Positions 25,749 to 34,397 of a DNA stretch of 64,000 nt are shown piece after piece. Made by a program: the position numbers and the translations under genes. This DNA is from Oscillatoria sp. CS-180 (lineage in GTDB: Bacteria; Cyanobacteriota; Cyanobacteriia; Phormidesmidales; Phormidesmidaceae). Every line of letters begins with the position of its first letter. The stretch's first letter is position 1. The stretch spans positions 1-64,000 of the forward strand of contig NZ_JAQMUB010000044.1 of assembly GCF_028330965.1 (NCBI RefSeq). The letters run 5' to 3'. The notes below the pieces were generated by a model. It was not told the DNA's origin. It worked only from the letters and a program-made list of their open reading frames with translations, and made no database searches.

Positions 25749-26219
25749 ATTCGCATGCCCTAACTAATCACGATGTGAGTCATCCTAGAAAGACTTAGAC
25801 CTAACTTCATTGGACATTTGACAGAAAATCTCCACCCTTTTCGCGTCTTGTTTTGTACATTTTGACAGTCTATATTTTTGATGAAATTTGACTGAAATCG
25901 TAACCTTTATAGTGCTATAAACAGTCTGTTTATTCTCTGTATATCTCTCCTTAGATAGATGCTTATTTAAACTCTTAAAGTGAAATTTTACAACTAATAG
26001 AAATTATTCAAGGCATTTCAACTCTACCTTGAGAGGGGTTTTCCTCATTGCTCATATTCAAGAAGAGAGCGGTAAGTTAGGCTTTTGAACATTGACCGTT
26101 TAGAATTTGAATTTAGACGTGCATCCCATTGAACTATTAGAAAGATTCTGTACTCAAGAAATTGCATTAACTTACTGACATCTTTGAGTTTTCTTCCTGT
26201 TTGAAAGTTTTGCGTCTTT
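25749..26219. promoter_or_regulatory. AT-rich divergent intergenic region
   Basis: 470 bases between the leftward sugar cluster and the rightward CdaR-like regulator gene. It is much richer in A and T than its surroundings (TATATTTTTGATG, TATAGTGCTATAAACAG near 25873-25925) and should contain both promoters. CTATAAACAG-type strings could be -10 elements. No gene, terminator or defined operator recognised. Confidence 0.4.
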
Positions 26220-27401
26220 TTGGCTGTGTCAAAGGTATTTGAGCAAATTGCCCAAATGGTTGCGAGAAAGCTGTCGTCCCTCTTGGATACAGCTGTCTTT
26301 ATTAGCGATTCAAAACAGACTATCGTTGCGAGTTGGCGCTGCGATATTCCCTGCCCTTTAAATGGAATCAACTCAAATCATCAAGAACGTAATAATCGTT
26401 ATTTGAAGCTACCGTTCTACATACAGGATCAAGTTGGTGAAGTAATAATTGAGCAAAGATCAGATAGCGAAATACTCCCTCAAAAATATGCTAAAGCTTT
26501 TGTCGACCTTATAGTGACTCAGGTAATTGATCCTGCCTTTTCTAGTCAACAAGCCTATAAGAATCGAGTTATCTTTGACCTTTTGCATGGCTATATCAGT
26601 GATGAAGCCGTAGCTTTACAACAGGCCGGTTTACTGAGTATCGACCTGACACTGCCCAGAGCTGTCATTCTAATTGAAATAGAGGCATTTCTATCCCAGA
26701 ACGACGATGCAAAACCCTCTAATCGTGATCAGCAACGGTACTATGGCTCTGTTATCAATAGCATCGTCAAATTTTTTAATCTGCCTGATGACACTATTTG
26801 TGCAGATTTGGGTGGAGGGCAATTTGTCGTGCTTAAAGCCAGTGATAGCAAAAGTTTAAGCCCTTGGACTATCCAGACTGGGACAACCTCCGATGTTTTA
26901 GGTGCTTCTTGGACTAACCTAGATGCCCTGAAACGAGCCAGCAAAGATTTACTCACGCGATTGCGGCAAGAAACCGAAACGGCTCTCAACATTGGTGTTG
27001 GCCGTTATCATCCTGGCATTTTGGGATTGTCCCGCTCTTATCAGGATGCTCAAGTCGCTTTGCGGTTAGGGCGCAGGTTCAATGGGCAAAACGGCGTCTA
27101 TTGCTTGGATGACTTAGGAATTGCGGCCTTTGCCTGTGTTGCTGATGAGCGTACTAAAGTGGAGCTAGCGCTGCATTTGCTGAGTCCCCTAGACAACGAG
27201 CCGGAGTTGATTAATACACTACAGGTCTTTTTCGCCCAAGACTGCGCTCTCTCACCTACAGCTAAACAGCTCTGTATTCATCGCAACACACTGACTTACC
27301 GCTTGGAAAAAATCACCTCTCTAACTGGCCTCGATCTCCGTCGTTTTGATGAAGCCGTGCAGGTTCGTTTAGCACTCCTGTTGAAGGGGCTCATTGATTA
27401 A
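26220..27401 (+). CDS. PucR/CdaR-type transcriptional regulator
   Basis: A protein of about 390 residues related to CdaR (sugar-diacid regulator) and PucR families. The N-terminal part (VFEQIAQMVARKLSSLLDTA, VFISDSKQTIVASW) is the small-ligand sensing region. A GGDEF-like middle follows (GVGRYHPGILGLSRSYQDA), then the C-terminal PucR helix-turn-helix TAKQLCIHRNTLTYRLEKIT. The frame opens with TTG at 26220; GTG 26226 and ATG 26254 are alternatives and no ribosome site decides between them. It is divergent from the sugar cluster and could regulate it, although CdaR-type regulators often control carbohydrate catabolism elsewhere. Confidence 0.8.
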   Translation: MAVSKVFEQIAQMVARKLSSLLDTAVFISDSKQTIVASWRCDIPCPLNGINSNHQERNNRYLKLPFYIQDQVGEVIIEQRSDSEILPQKYAKAFVDLIVTQVIDPAFSSQQAYKNRVIFDLLHGYISDEAVALQQAGLLSIDLTLPRAVILIEIEAFLSQNDDAKPSNRDQQRYYGSVINSIVKFFNLPDDTICADLGGGQFVVLKASDSKSLSPWTIQTGTTSDVLGASWTNLDALKRASKDLLTRLRQETETALNIGVGRYHPGILGLSRSYQDAQVALRLGRRFNGQNGVYCLDDLGIAAFACVADERTKVELALHLLSPLDNEPELINTLQVFFAQDCALSPTAKQLCIHRNTLTYRLEKITSLTGLDLRRFDEAVQVRLALLLKGLID

Positions 27402-27899
27402 AGCAGCGCGGATTTAGGTCTTTGAGAGGTACTGTCGACTTGATTTGCCGCTTGTCCTGCTCCCGAAGCGATGGATAGTGAGACGCCCTGATGGCTGGCT
27501 TCATGGGTGTCGTCTTCTCAATGTCGATTATGAGCGCTTCCCTAAGTCTTTGGCAGCCTTCGTTCACATTGCCATGATTGGTCTGATGCTATGCAGACTG
27601 GGGTGATCAGTTTTTATCTCTCTGTATTTCTAAATATCCTCTCAACGAGTTCACAGATATTAATGGTTTGAAGTGCGAAAAAGTAACGGCTTCACAGTGG
27701 AAATAAATAGCTGTTCTGGCTTAACGAACTGAGGAAATTCTCTAACTCGGCACTTCCTACAGCGGAGTGTAGCCGTTGTTCAGAAACTGATCAAGATTGC
27801 ATACGGATACGGACATGGTCACCTTTAGTCTGGTTGTCATCCAGATCATTGGTTTTAATGCAACAACTTCCATCGGAGGTTGTGTAGGAGAGCAGATGT
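27402..27899. other. Intergenic region with transposase scar
   Basis: About 500 bases between the regulator and the first gene of the injection-system block. It holds a short transposase remnant (27526-27606) and otherwise nothing convincing. The final 60 bases contain GTAGGAGAGCAG, the ribosome site of the following gene. Confidence 0.4.
27526..27606 (+). pseudogene. Transposase C-terminal remnant (IS4/IS5-type DDE)
   Basis: The frame reads DYERFPKSLAAFVHIAMIG then LMLCRLG and stops with TGA. A leucine/arginine-rich stretch (CRLLNV) precedes it, and a shifted frame upstream gives WLASW. The D-Y-E-R...A-M...L-M-L-x-R-L pattern is the usual end of IS5-like DDE transposases. Only the tail survives, with frame breaks before it and no visible terminal inverted repeats. 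It marks old transposition at the edge of the injection-system locus. Confidence 0.5.
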
Positions 27900-29078
27900 A
27901 TGGCAAGAGCACCCTACCCCATGCCTGATTTGGTCCCACTCACGCGATTACACGTGAGTGACAGTTTGCGTGTCAATGCGGACCGCTGGTCAGTGGCTCA
28001 TGATTATCATCGCCAGCGGCAAAATCTGCACTATCAGTCTTTGTGGCAACCGGGTATTGTGCATGGCTTGGGCGTCAAGCTGATTGCTCCTCCGGAGGTA
28101 GCCCACAGCCAGTTTAAGGAAGCTTACTGGGTTGAGGTGCAGCCGGGGTTGGCGATTGATGGGGAGGGGAACCCCATTGTGGTGGAACCTGAACCGATAG
28201 CCAATCGAGTCTATCCGTTGGTGTTTCCAAGGCCTTTGCAATCGGATGGAGTCCTTTATATTGTGGTGCGATACGTTGATCCCAACACCCTAGCGATAGA
28301 GCCAGATACTGATCGCAGTCCAGAACGCTTTCGATTTGACCAACGCATTGATGCGCTCGAACCTCAAGACATCGAACTTTGTCGGATTCAACTGCGTCGT
28401 GGTGAAGCCAGAATTGAGGAACCTCCCAATCCTCTAGTTCCCCAAGACCATCAGCTCGATTTTCGATATCGACCTCAGGCGCAGGTGCGATCGCGGAGTT
28501 GGCTGTCGGTGGGTACAGTGACTCAACTTTCCCAACATACCGTTCGGAGCTTTGAAACGTTAATTCAGGCCATTCCAGGACTGTACGCTCAAATGCAGGT
28601 GAGCTTCGACGCAGCACCGTTATCGTTAGCGACCCCAGAACAGTGGGCTGCAACTCATCTGATCTATTGCCAAGCCAGCGCGATCGCTCCAGCGGAGGGT
28701 GCTCAGCAGTCTAATCGAATTAGCGCTTTAAGGGAGTACCTCAAGGGGGGGGGAGTCCTTTTGGTAGAGGCCGAACATCGAAGTGTTGAATGGTTGAGCA
28801 GCTTAGAGTTTCTCAAACGCGATTTACATTTGCAACCTGTTGCGGCTGACCATTTGCTCCGACGCTGTCCTTTCTTCTTCAATGCCTGGCCGCAGCCCGT
28901 AGATCATTCTATTGAGTTGCTGTGGGATGACGGCCTGCTCGTTGTTATCGGCAGTTTGGTTGACCTATGGAGTCACCCTCAGCTCAGTCGCACAGACGTG
29001 CGCGAGGCACACGAATGGGGCCTTAACCTTTTGCACTATGCGTGGCAGCATCACCATTTTTACCAGCTTTTGCGTTGA
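27900..29078 (+). CDS. Uncharacterised protein at CIS locus (possible DUF4159-like C-terminus)
   Basis: A 392-residue soluble protein. The first half (PDLVPLTRLHVSDSLRVNAD, GIVHGLGVKLIAP, VQPGLAIDGEGNPIVV) resembles structural proteins of phage tails and contractile injection systems. The second half (REYLKGGGVLLVEAEH, then LRRCPFFFNAWPQ) looks like the alpha/beta DUF4159 fold. It starts at ATG 27900, has a GGAGAG ribosome site, and leads a rightward run with the next two genes. Its presence beside CIS structural genes suggests an accessory or assembly role; no catalytic motif is obvious. Confidence 0.65.
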   Translation: MARAPYPMPDLVPLTRLHVSDSLRVNADRWSVAHDYHRQRQNLHYQSLWQPGIVHGLGVKLIAPPEVAHSQFKEAYWVEVQPGLAIDGEGNPIVVEPEPIANRVYPLVFPRPLQSDGVLYIVVRYVDPNTLAIEPDTDRSPERFRFDQRIDALEPQDIELCRIQLRRGEARIEEPPNPLVPQDHQLDFRYRPQAQVRSRSWLSVGTVTQLSQHTVRSFETLIQAIPGLYAQMQVSFDAAPLSLATPEQWAATHLIYCQASAIAPAEGAQQSNRISALREYLKGGGVLLVEAEHRSVEWLSSLEFLKRDLHLQPVAADHLLRRCPFFFNAWPQPVDHSIELLWDDGLLVVIGSLVDLWSHPQLSRTDVREAHEWGLNLLHYAWQHHHFYQLLR

Positions 29079-29132
29079 GGACTGTAGGGCTTCGACGTTC
29101 GTACTCAATCTATTTTCGGTAACGGTTTACTT

Positions 29133-31526
29133 GTGAATTATTCATCCAAAGTTCAACCCAAAATAGAGCTGTCTACTCGACAAATTATCTTCAAGCCTGG
29201 AGACCAACAGGACTTTGCACGGGAGGATGCAGCGGATTCCAGCGATCGCACCTCAGCGAGTGCAAACCCTGATCTCACCGTTACGGTCACCAACACAACA
29301 GAGAACTTTGTCAGCTTTCAGCTTGAACTAGACGTTGAGGGACAGAACCGTCACAGTCAAGCTAATTGGTATGTAGTGGAACCCAATGTGTGTGCTAAAA
29401 AGCCGCCGGGCGATCGCACTCAATTCCATGTCCATCTGTTGAGAGCACCCATTCCAGCCTACGACACAACCGTTCCCCTGCGGGTCAAAATCTTCTCTGC
29501 AGAACTGGCCTCACTGTCGGCTATTGAAACGGTTTATCTCAAAGTCCTACGACCCACCAAGACGCTGAGAGTCTTTTTTCCATTTCAAGACCTCAGCGTT
29601 TATCCCGGAGCTAGACTCAAGATTCCGGTACTGGTGTATAACCTTAATCCCCAACTGAGGGAAATTACCCTGCGCCTGGAAGGGATCAACCCAGAATGGT
29701 TTCCAGACGGAATTGAACAAACAACCTGGGTGGATGTTGGTAGTTCGTCGGAGGTGGAATTTTGGTGTGCGCCTCCTGCTGTATCCAGTACAGAGCATCG
29801 ACTGTATCAGCTCAGCGTGCAGGCGATCGATGCGGATGGCAATAGTGCGAGTACGGGAGGGTACTTCCAGATTTTGCCGTTTGGCCAACTCCGCCATGCC
29901 GTGGAAGACGCGGAAAAAGTGATTCCTGACCAAAGTACGGTTCTCAGCGCGGTCAAAGGTCGGGGCGTGGCTTATGACTGGCTGTTAGAGAATGCCAGCA
30001 ACGTTCCTCAAACCATCTATTTGCAAGCGAATGAAGCTAGCCTTCCCTCTGGCATTCAGACATTTGCGGCACCGCTAACGCTATTACCCGATGCCACCAG
30101 TCATATTGCTTTTCAAATGCAGGTGCATCGCCCTTGGTTAGGTTGGACCCGCACTCATTTTGTTGAAGTCTGGCCAACCCTTGAACATCCTGATTCTGAG
30201 GAGCCAATTCCTGAAATTACGGTCAATCCAGCCAGTCAACTCCTGACGCTGAAGGTAAGACCCCGGATTCCGCTCATTGTTCAGTTTTTGATTGCCGCAA
30301 TCAGCGGTCTGACACTGTGGACACTGTGGTTTTTATCGCCTAAACCGCTGCATAGTGCTCCTGTCAACGTCGTCCGCCTGTTAGGGAACGCCAACCTTGT
30401 CATTAGCGGTTCCAGCGATCAAACGCTGCGACAGTGGCAAGTTAACCGGGCACCCTGGCAACCCGATGTCCGTCGTCTCACTGCCCAGGGGCTAATTGAG
30501 GAACCGGCTCATACCTTTGGCAAAGCTATTCGAGTGGCCGAACTGATGCCCGCTGACTTGAAACAGGTGGCAGTGGGGTTAGAGAATGGTGAAATTCAGC
30601 TTTGGGACGTGGACCCGCCACGATATCTAGAAACGCTTTTGGATGGTGGACAGTACGATCGCGTCTTTGATCTTGCGTTCACCAATGATTCTCGCTATCT
30701 CTTCAGCGGTCACGGGAGCGGTACTGTTCGAGGCTGGACTCAACGGCAGGGACAGTGGCATCCTGACACAAAACTGTATTGGGGACTCCCCACGGATTTA
30801 TCGTTTGCGATCGCGAGCATTGCAGTCAGTCCTGATGATGAATTAGTCGCGATCGCAGGCCAATTCAATCGACTCACCTTGTGGGATTGGCAAGTTACCC
30901 GACGAACTCAGCAGGCGATCGCCTACGACATTCCTTATGACTACCTGCCCTCTCAAGCGGATACCGATAACACGGTAGAGGAAGCGAGTATTCCACCAGT
31001 CACCAGCCACAACAGCTACCTCACTAACATCGATTTTGCCAGCCAAAATCCCCGTCTCATGGCGACAGCTGACAGCTTGGGAATTATCACCGTCTGGGAT
31101 TTGCAGCAACTACGTCGCTGTATGCCAACTGCCAAAGCCAATCCACGGGCAACTCAAGACCAGCATAGGAATCAGTTAAAGGTTTTGCGAACAGTTGATT
31201 GCCCAACTAGCGAAACAATCTTGGCACAGTGGCAGGCGGGACGACAGGGCAGCGTAATTCGAGAAATCGCCTTTGACAAGACGGGATGCTACCTTGCCAG
31301 TACCGGGGATGATGGCCGCATTAGCGTCTGGCCACTCACATCAGAGGGCGCCCTCACAGAATCACCTCGTCGCGCCCGCATCGACATTGCCACCTTCCCC
31401 AATCAACCCCTCAACAGCGTCGATATCCATCGCACCCAGGCCAACGTTTTGCTTGTCGCCGCCGATACGCCGGGGCATCGCGTACAGCTCTACCGTAAAC
31501 AAGTATTAGATCATGGTTGTCAGTAA
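29133..31526 (+). CDS. Single-pass membrane protein with N-terminal beta domains and C-terminal WD40 repeats
   Basis: A 797-residue protein starting at GTG 29133. Residues 1-370 are beta-rich, with repeated Ig-like modules of the NEW3/COG1470 kind (VTVTNTTENFVSFQLELDVE, PVLVYNLNPQLREITLRLEG). A transmembrane helix follows near residues 380-402 (FLIAAISGLTLWTLWFLS). The C-terminal 400 residues contain WD40 repeats ending in W-D or similar (IQLWDVD, LTLWDWQ, ITVWDLQ, ISVWPL), which would make a propeller for protein contacts. The next gene overlaps by 14 bases. A membrane anchor plus scaffold beside injection-system genes suggests a docking role, which is inference. Confidence 0.75.
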   Translation: MNYSSKVQPKIELSTRQIIFKPGDQQDFAREDAADSSDRTSASANPDLTVTVTNTTENFVSFQLELDVEGQNRHSQANWYVVEPNVCAKKPPGDRTQFHVHLLRAPIPAYDTTVPLRVKIFSAELASLSAIETVYLKVLRPTKTLRVFFPFQDLSVYPGARLKIPVLVYNLNPQLREITLRLEGINPEWFPDGIEQTTWVDVGSSSEVEFWCAPPAVSSTEHRLYQLSVQAIDADGNSASTGGYFQILPFGQLRHAVEDAEKVIPDQSTVLSAVKGRGVAYDWLLENASNVPQTIYLQANEASLPSGIQTFAAPLTLLPDATSHIAFQMQVHRPWLGWTRTHFVEVWPTLEHPDSEEPIPEITVNPASQLLTLKVRPRIPLIVQFLIAAISGLTLWTLWFLSPKPLHSAPVNVVRLLGNANLVISGSSDQTLRQWQVNRAPWQPDVRRLTAQGLIEEPAHTFGKAIRVAELMPADLKQVAVGLENGEIQLWDVDPPRYLETLLDGGQYDRVFDLAFTNDSRYLFSGHGSGTVRGWTQRQGQWHPDTKLYWGLPTDLSFAIASIAVSPDDELVAIAGQFNRLTLWDWQVTRRTQQAIAYDIPYDYLPSQADTDNTVEEASIPPVTSHNSYLTNIDFASQNPRLMATADSLGIITVWDLQQLRRCMPTAKANPRATQDQHRNQLKVLRTVDCPTSETILAQWQAGRQGSVIREIAFDKTGCYLASTGDDGRISVWPLTSEGALTESPRRARIDIATFPNQPLNSVDIHRTQANVLLVAADTPGHRVQLYRKQVLDHGCQ

Positions 31527-34248
31527 CTCGCTACACAATCTACGGCTCGATATTCAAGGCAGCACCCTGGGAGCCAAATCGGGCAGCGACCCGGTTGAGC
31601 GCGTCATCACCATTCAGAATCGTGGGCAGGAAATCGCCAACGTTGAACTCTGGCTAAAACCGACAGATGCTCAATCTGAGCCACTGTTGCAGTGGAGCCT
31701 GTTTGATAAATCTGACGCAGAGCTGACTCTGGAGCCGGACGAACGTATCGACGTTACCCTGTCGTTTTTGATTCCTTTGCAAGCCGAGCCGGGATTTTAC
31801 AGCTACGAGATTCGGCTACGATCGCCCCAATATCCCAACGAGGATTTGCGACGTTCTCAACAGCTCCAGGTTTTGCCGTCCGCTCAAGAGGTCCGACTAC
31901 GCAACGAGCCGAAAATTACTCTAGATCCGGTTACCGATTCTGACCATCCCTATCAGCTACAGGCAGGGGGAACGTTTGCTATTGCGGTGACTGTGGAAAA
32001 TCCCTCCCGTCGCACTGATCGCTTCTTTCTGACCTGTCCCGATTTGGACGACGATTGGTACAGCGTCATCTATCCAGAAAACACGGCGATCGCGGCTGGA
32101 AAACTGTCCTATACGGATGGCCTAGAACTCAATCCCGGAGAGCAGGGAATCATTCGCTGTCAAATTCATCCCCCTCAACATGCCCCGGCAGGTCATTACT
32201 TTCCCCTGCTTCGACTTCATTCAAAGGTGCGGACAGAGTTGATGCTGCTCAAAGTGGTGTACTTTGTGCTGGTTGTAAGCGATCGCCTCACTGCTGACCT
32301 AACCCCTAAGGTGCAGTCCTTACCCTCTCCGGATCCTGGCTTTCAGCTAGCCTTGACTAATCAGGGCAATATTCAGCGGCAGCTTTGGCTAGAAGCTTGG
32401 GATGTTGAACGGCAGCTCCAGTATCGGTTCACCCCGGCTGAAGTTTCCCTAGCACCAGGGGAAGAGAAAGTTGCTGGGCTGACTCTACAGCCGCGACGGT
32501 GGTGGCACCGCATTTGGCGACTGCGCGATCGCGATATCGATTTTGAAGTACTCGTTGATAACTTGCTTTCCCAGCCCATTGGTGAAACGGATGATGCCTT
32601 GCAGCCCGCTTTGCCAGAACCCGTCACCGGGAAAGTGTTGTACAAGGCTCAGCGACGCTGGCTGTTCCGTTTGCTTGTTCTGATTCTGGGACTCGGGGCT
32701 GCCCTGACGCTGCTATGGCTTATCTGGGAATTTTTCATCTGGCGACCCAGCTTGAAACCTAGCATTGTCGAGTTTTCTACCCCTCAAGAAACCTACAAAG
32801 AAGAAGGCGAACCCATTACGTTTAGCTGGGAAATTACTAATCCTGAACGGATTACTCGTCTTGTGCTGAGTCCGAAGGACGTTCAAATTAATGGTGTCGA
32901 TGACGTTGTCTATCGGCTGAACGATTCAGCGATTGAGGGCAATTTTCCGCTCACAGACGACTCCACGACTGAAGGTGCGTCGTCTGACATTGAAATTTTA
33001 CTACCGCCTGACTTGGACAACGCCAACTGCACCTTGGAAGAGACTAAAGCAGGCTTCTTAAGCCCTTTGCTGAAAGCCTATCGCTGGCTGTTGCGAAAAC
33101 CCCTGGAAAGGCAGTCTTTAAATTGTCAGGTAGCGCAAGTGGCTGGACTGGCAACAGAGACTAGAACGCTGCTGGAAGAAGGTAAGTATGCATTTGAGTT
33201 GGAAGTCTTTTGGGATCGTCAGCTTCGGACTGCGGCGACAACTCAGGGCAGTTCAGAAGAAGCCCGATCGCAGCGACTCAGATTACCTGGCAGAGCCCCA
33301 GCGGCTGACCGTTCTGCTTCAGCGGATCGACTGGCGGATCGCGCCGTCTTGCCCGATGTCGTCATTGCCGCCCCAGACCTACCCAAGATCCTTGCCTTCA
33401 GTACTGCGGCCACAGATTATCAGGTGGCAGACGGCAACGCCCCTACTGCGGTCAATGAGGCAGACCAACCAACAGCGACAGGGGCTTCAGCAGTGCCAGC
33501 GATCGCCCCAGTGCAACTTGATTGGACCATTGCTAATCCTTCAGAAATTCAAGCTATTCAGGTCTTTGGTCTCGCGCCCGATGGGTCAGTCAATGCCCAA
33601 CCGATTACATTTGAGTTTGTCGAAGGGCAACTGCCGTCGGGCCTCTTGCCCTATTGTTCAAGCGGCACAACAGGACAATTGCAGTGCGAAAACGTGCCTA
33701 CAACGGCAACCAAGGTCGGAGAATACACCTTCTACCTGCGAGTCATTGCGGGACGTGATGGGACTGTGGAAGCGATCGCTGAACAAGCACCGATGGTTGC
33801 AATCAAGCCCCTCGCACCTATCATCAACAGCTTTCAGGTTGATGGCAACAGCGCTCTGGAACAACCCCGCCAGGTGTATTCCCTCAATCCAAATCTTGAA
33901 ACGTTTAAAGTTTTACTGTCATGGGAGATAGAAAATGCCACGAAAATCGAGTTGTCTCCTGCGCCCGGTGAAATTGAAGGAGACAGCATTGTGTATACGC
34001 TTAGCGCATCTCCTGGCGCTGAGACCATTGAACTTCGAGTGACCAACGAGGCTGGAGAGGTAGCAACGCGATCGGTCGTAATTGAAAAAACGGAAGCCTT
34101 TATGCCTGAGTTAGCTCTGCCATTTGGTGCGCCTGGAGAAGTACCGCCCCCACCCCCACCTCCTGGTAGCGCTGGTGCTGCTGGCAACCCCCTGCCCCCT
34201 GCTTTAGAAGGATTAGAACCCGTAGGAGCCCCTCCACAAGCAGACTAA
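31513..34248 (+). CDS. Large single-pass membrane protein with NEW3-like domains
   Basis: A 911-residue protein overlapping the WD40 gene by 14 bases. Residues 1-380 carry repeated Ig-like beta modules with COG1470/NEW3 character (VERVITIQNRGQEIANVELW, FAIAVTVENPSRRTDRFFLT, FQLALTNQGNIQRQLWLEAW). A basic-flanked transmembrane helix follows near residues 386-408 (LVLILGLGAALTLLWLIWEF). The C-terminal half has more beta modules separated by low-complexity linkers and ends in a proline/glycine-rich tail (EVPPPPPPPGSAGAAGNP). The layout parallels the preceding protein, so they may form a hetero-complex on the membrane. Biochemical function unknown. Confidence 0.7.
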   Translation: MVVSNSLHNLRLDIQGSTLGAKSGSDPVERVITIQNRGQEIANVELWLKPTDAQSEPLLQWSLFDKSDAELTLEPDERIDVTLSFLIPLQAEPGFYSYEIRLRSPQYPNEDLRRSQQLQVLPSAQEVRLRNEPKITLDPVTDSDHPYQLQAGGTFAIAVTVENPSRRTDRFFLTCPDLDDDWYSVIYPENTAIAAGKLSYTDGLELNPGEQGIIRCQIHPPQHAPAGHYFPLLRLHSKVRTELMLLKVVYFVLVVSDRLTADLTPKVQSLPSPDPGFQLALTNQGNIQRQLWLEAWDVERQLQYRFTPAEVSLAPGEEKVAGLTLQPRRWWHRIWRLRDRDIDFEVLVDNLLSQPIGETDDALQPALPEPVTGKVLYKAQRRWLFRLLVLILGLGAALTLLWLIWEFFIWRPSLKPSIVEFSTPQETYKEEGEPITFSWEITNPERITRLVLSPKDVQINGVDDVVYRLNDSAIEGNFPLTDDSTTEGASSDIEILLPPDLDNANCTLEETKAGFLSPLLKAYRWLLRKPLERQSLNCQVAQVAGLATETRTLLEEGKYAFELEVFWDRQLRTAATTQGSSEEARSQRLRLPGRAPAADRSASADRLADRAVLPDVVIAAPDLPKILAFSTAATDYQVADGNAPTAVNEADQPTATGASAVPAIAPVQLDWTIANPSEIQAIQVFGLAPDGSVNAQPITFEFVEGQLPSGLLPYCSSGTTGQLQCENVPTTATKVGEYTFYLRVIAGRDGTVEAIAEQAPMVAIKPLAPIINSFQVDGNSALEQPRQVYSLNPNLETFKVLLSWEIENATKIELSPAPGEIEGDSIVYTLSASPGAETIELRVTNEAGEVATRSVVIEKTEAFMPELALPFGAPGEVPPPPPPPGSAGAAGNPLPPALEGLEPVGAPPQAD

Positions 34249-34260
34249 TACCGCTACGCG

Positions 34261-34296
34261 GAATTCAAAATTCAAAATTCAGAATTCAAAACTCAA
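34261..34296. repeat. AATTCAAA heptamer-type tandem repeat
   Basis: GAATTCAAAATTCAAAATTC and then AGAATTCAAAACTCAA, built from a seven-base ATTCAAA unit with small changes. It lies just after the 911-residue protein gene. The same unit recurs before the baseplate gene (53780-53806). Confidence 0.6.
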
Positions 34297-34397
34297 GTGG
34301 ATAAGCTTCTCAATGTTTTGAATGGTGAGCCTATTTCTGCCGTGGTGTACTAGGAAAAGTTATAGCTCTTTTACCTATTTGCTATATGACTCAGATG

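Noticed and set aside
27757-27939. 60-codon minus-strand frame
   Set aside because: Overlaps the start of the 27900 gene and lacks a ribosome site.
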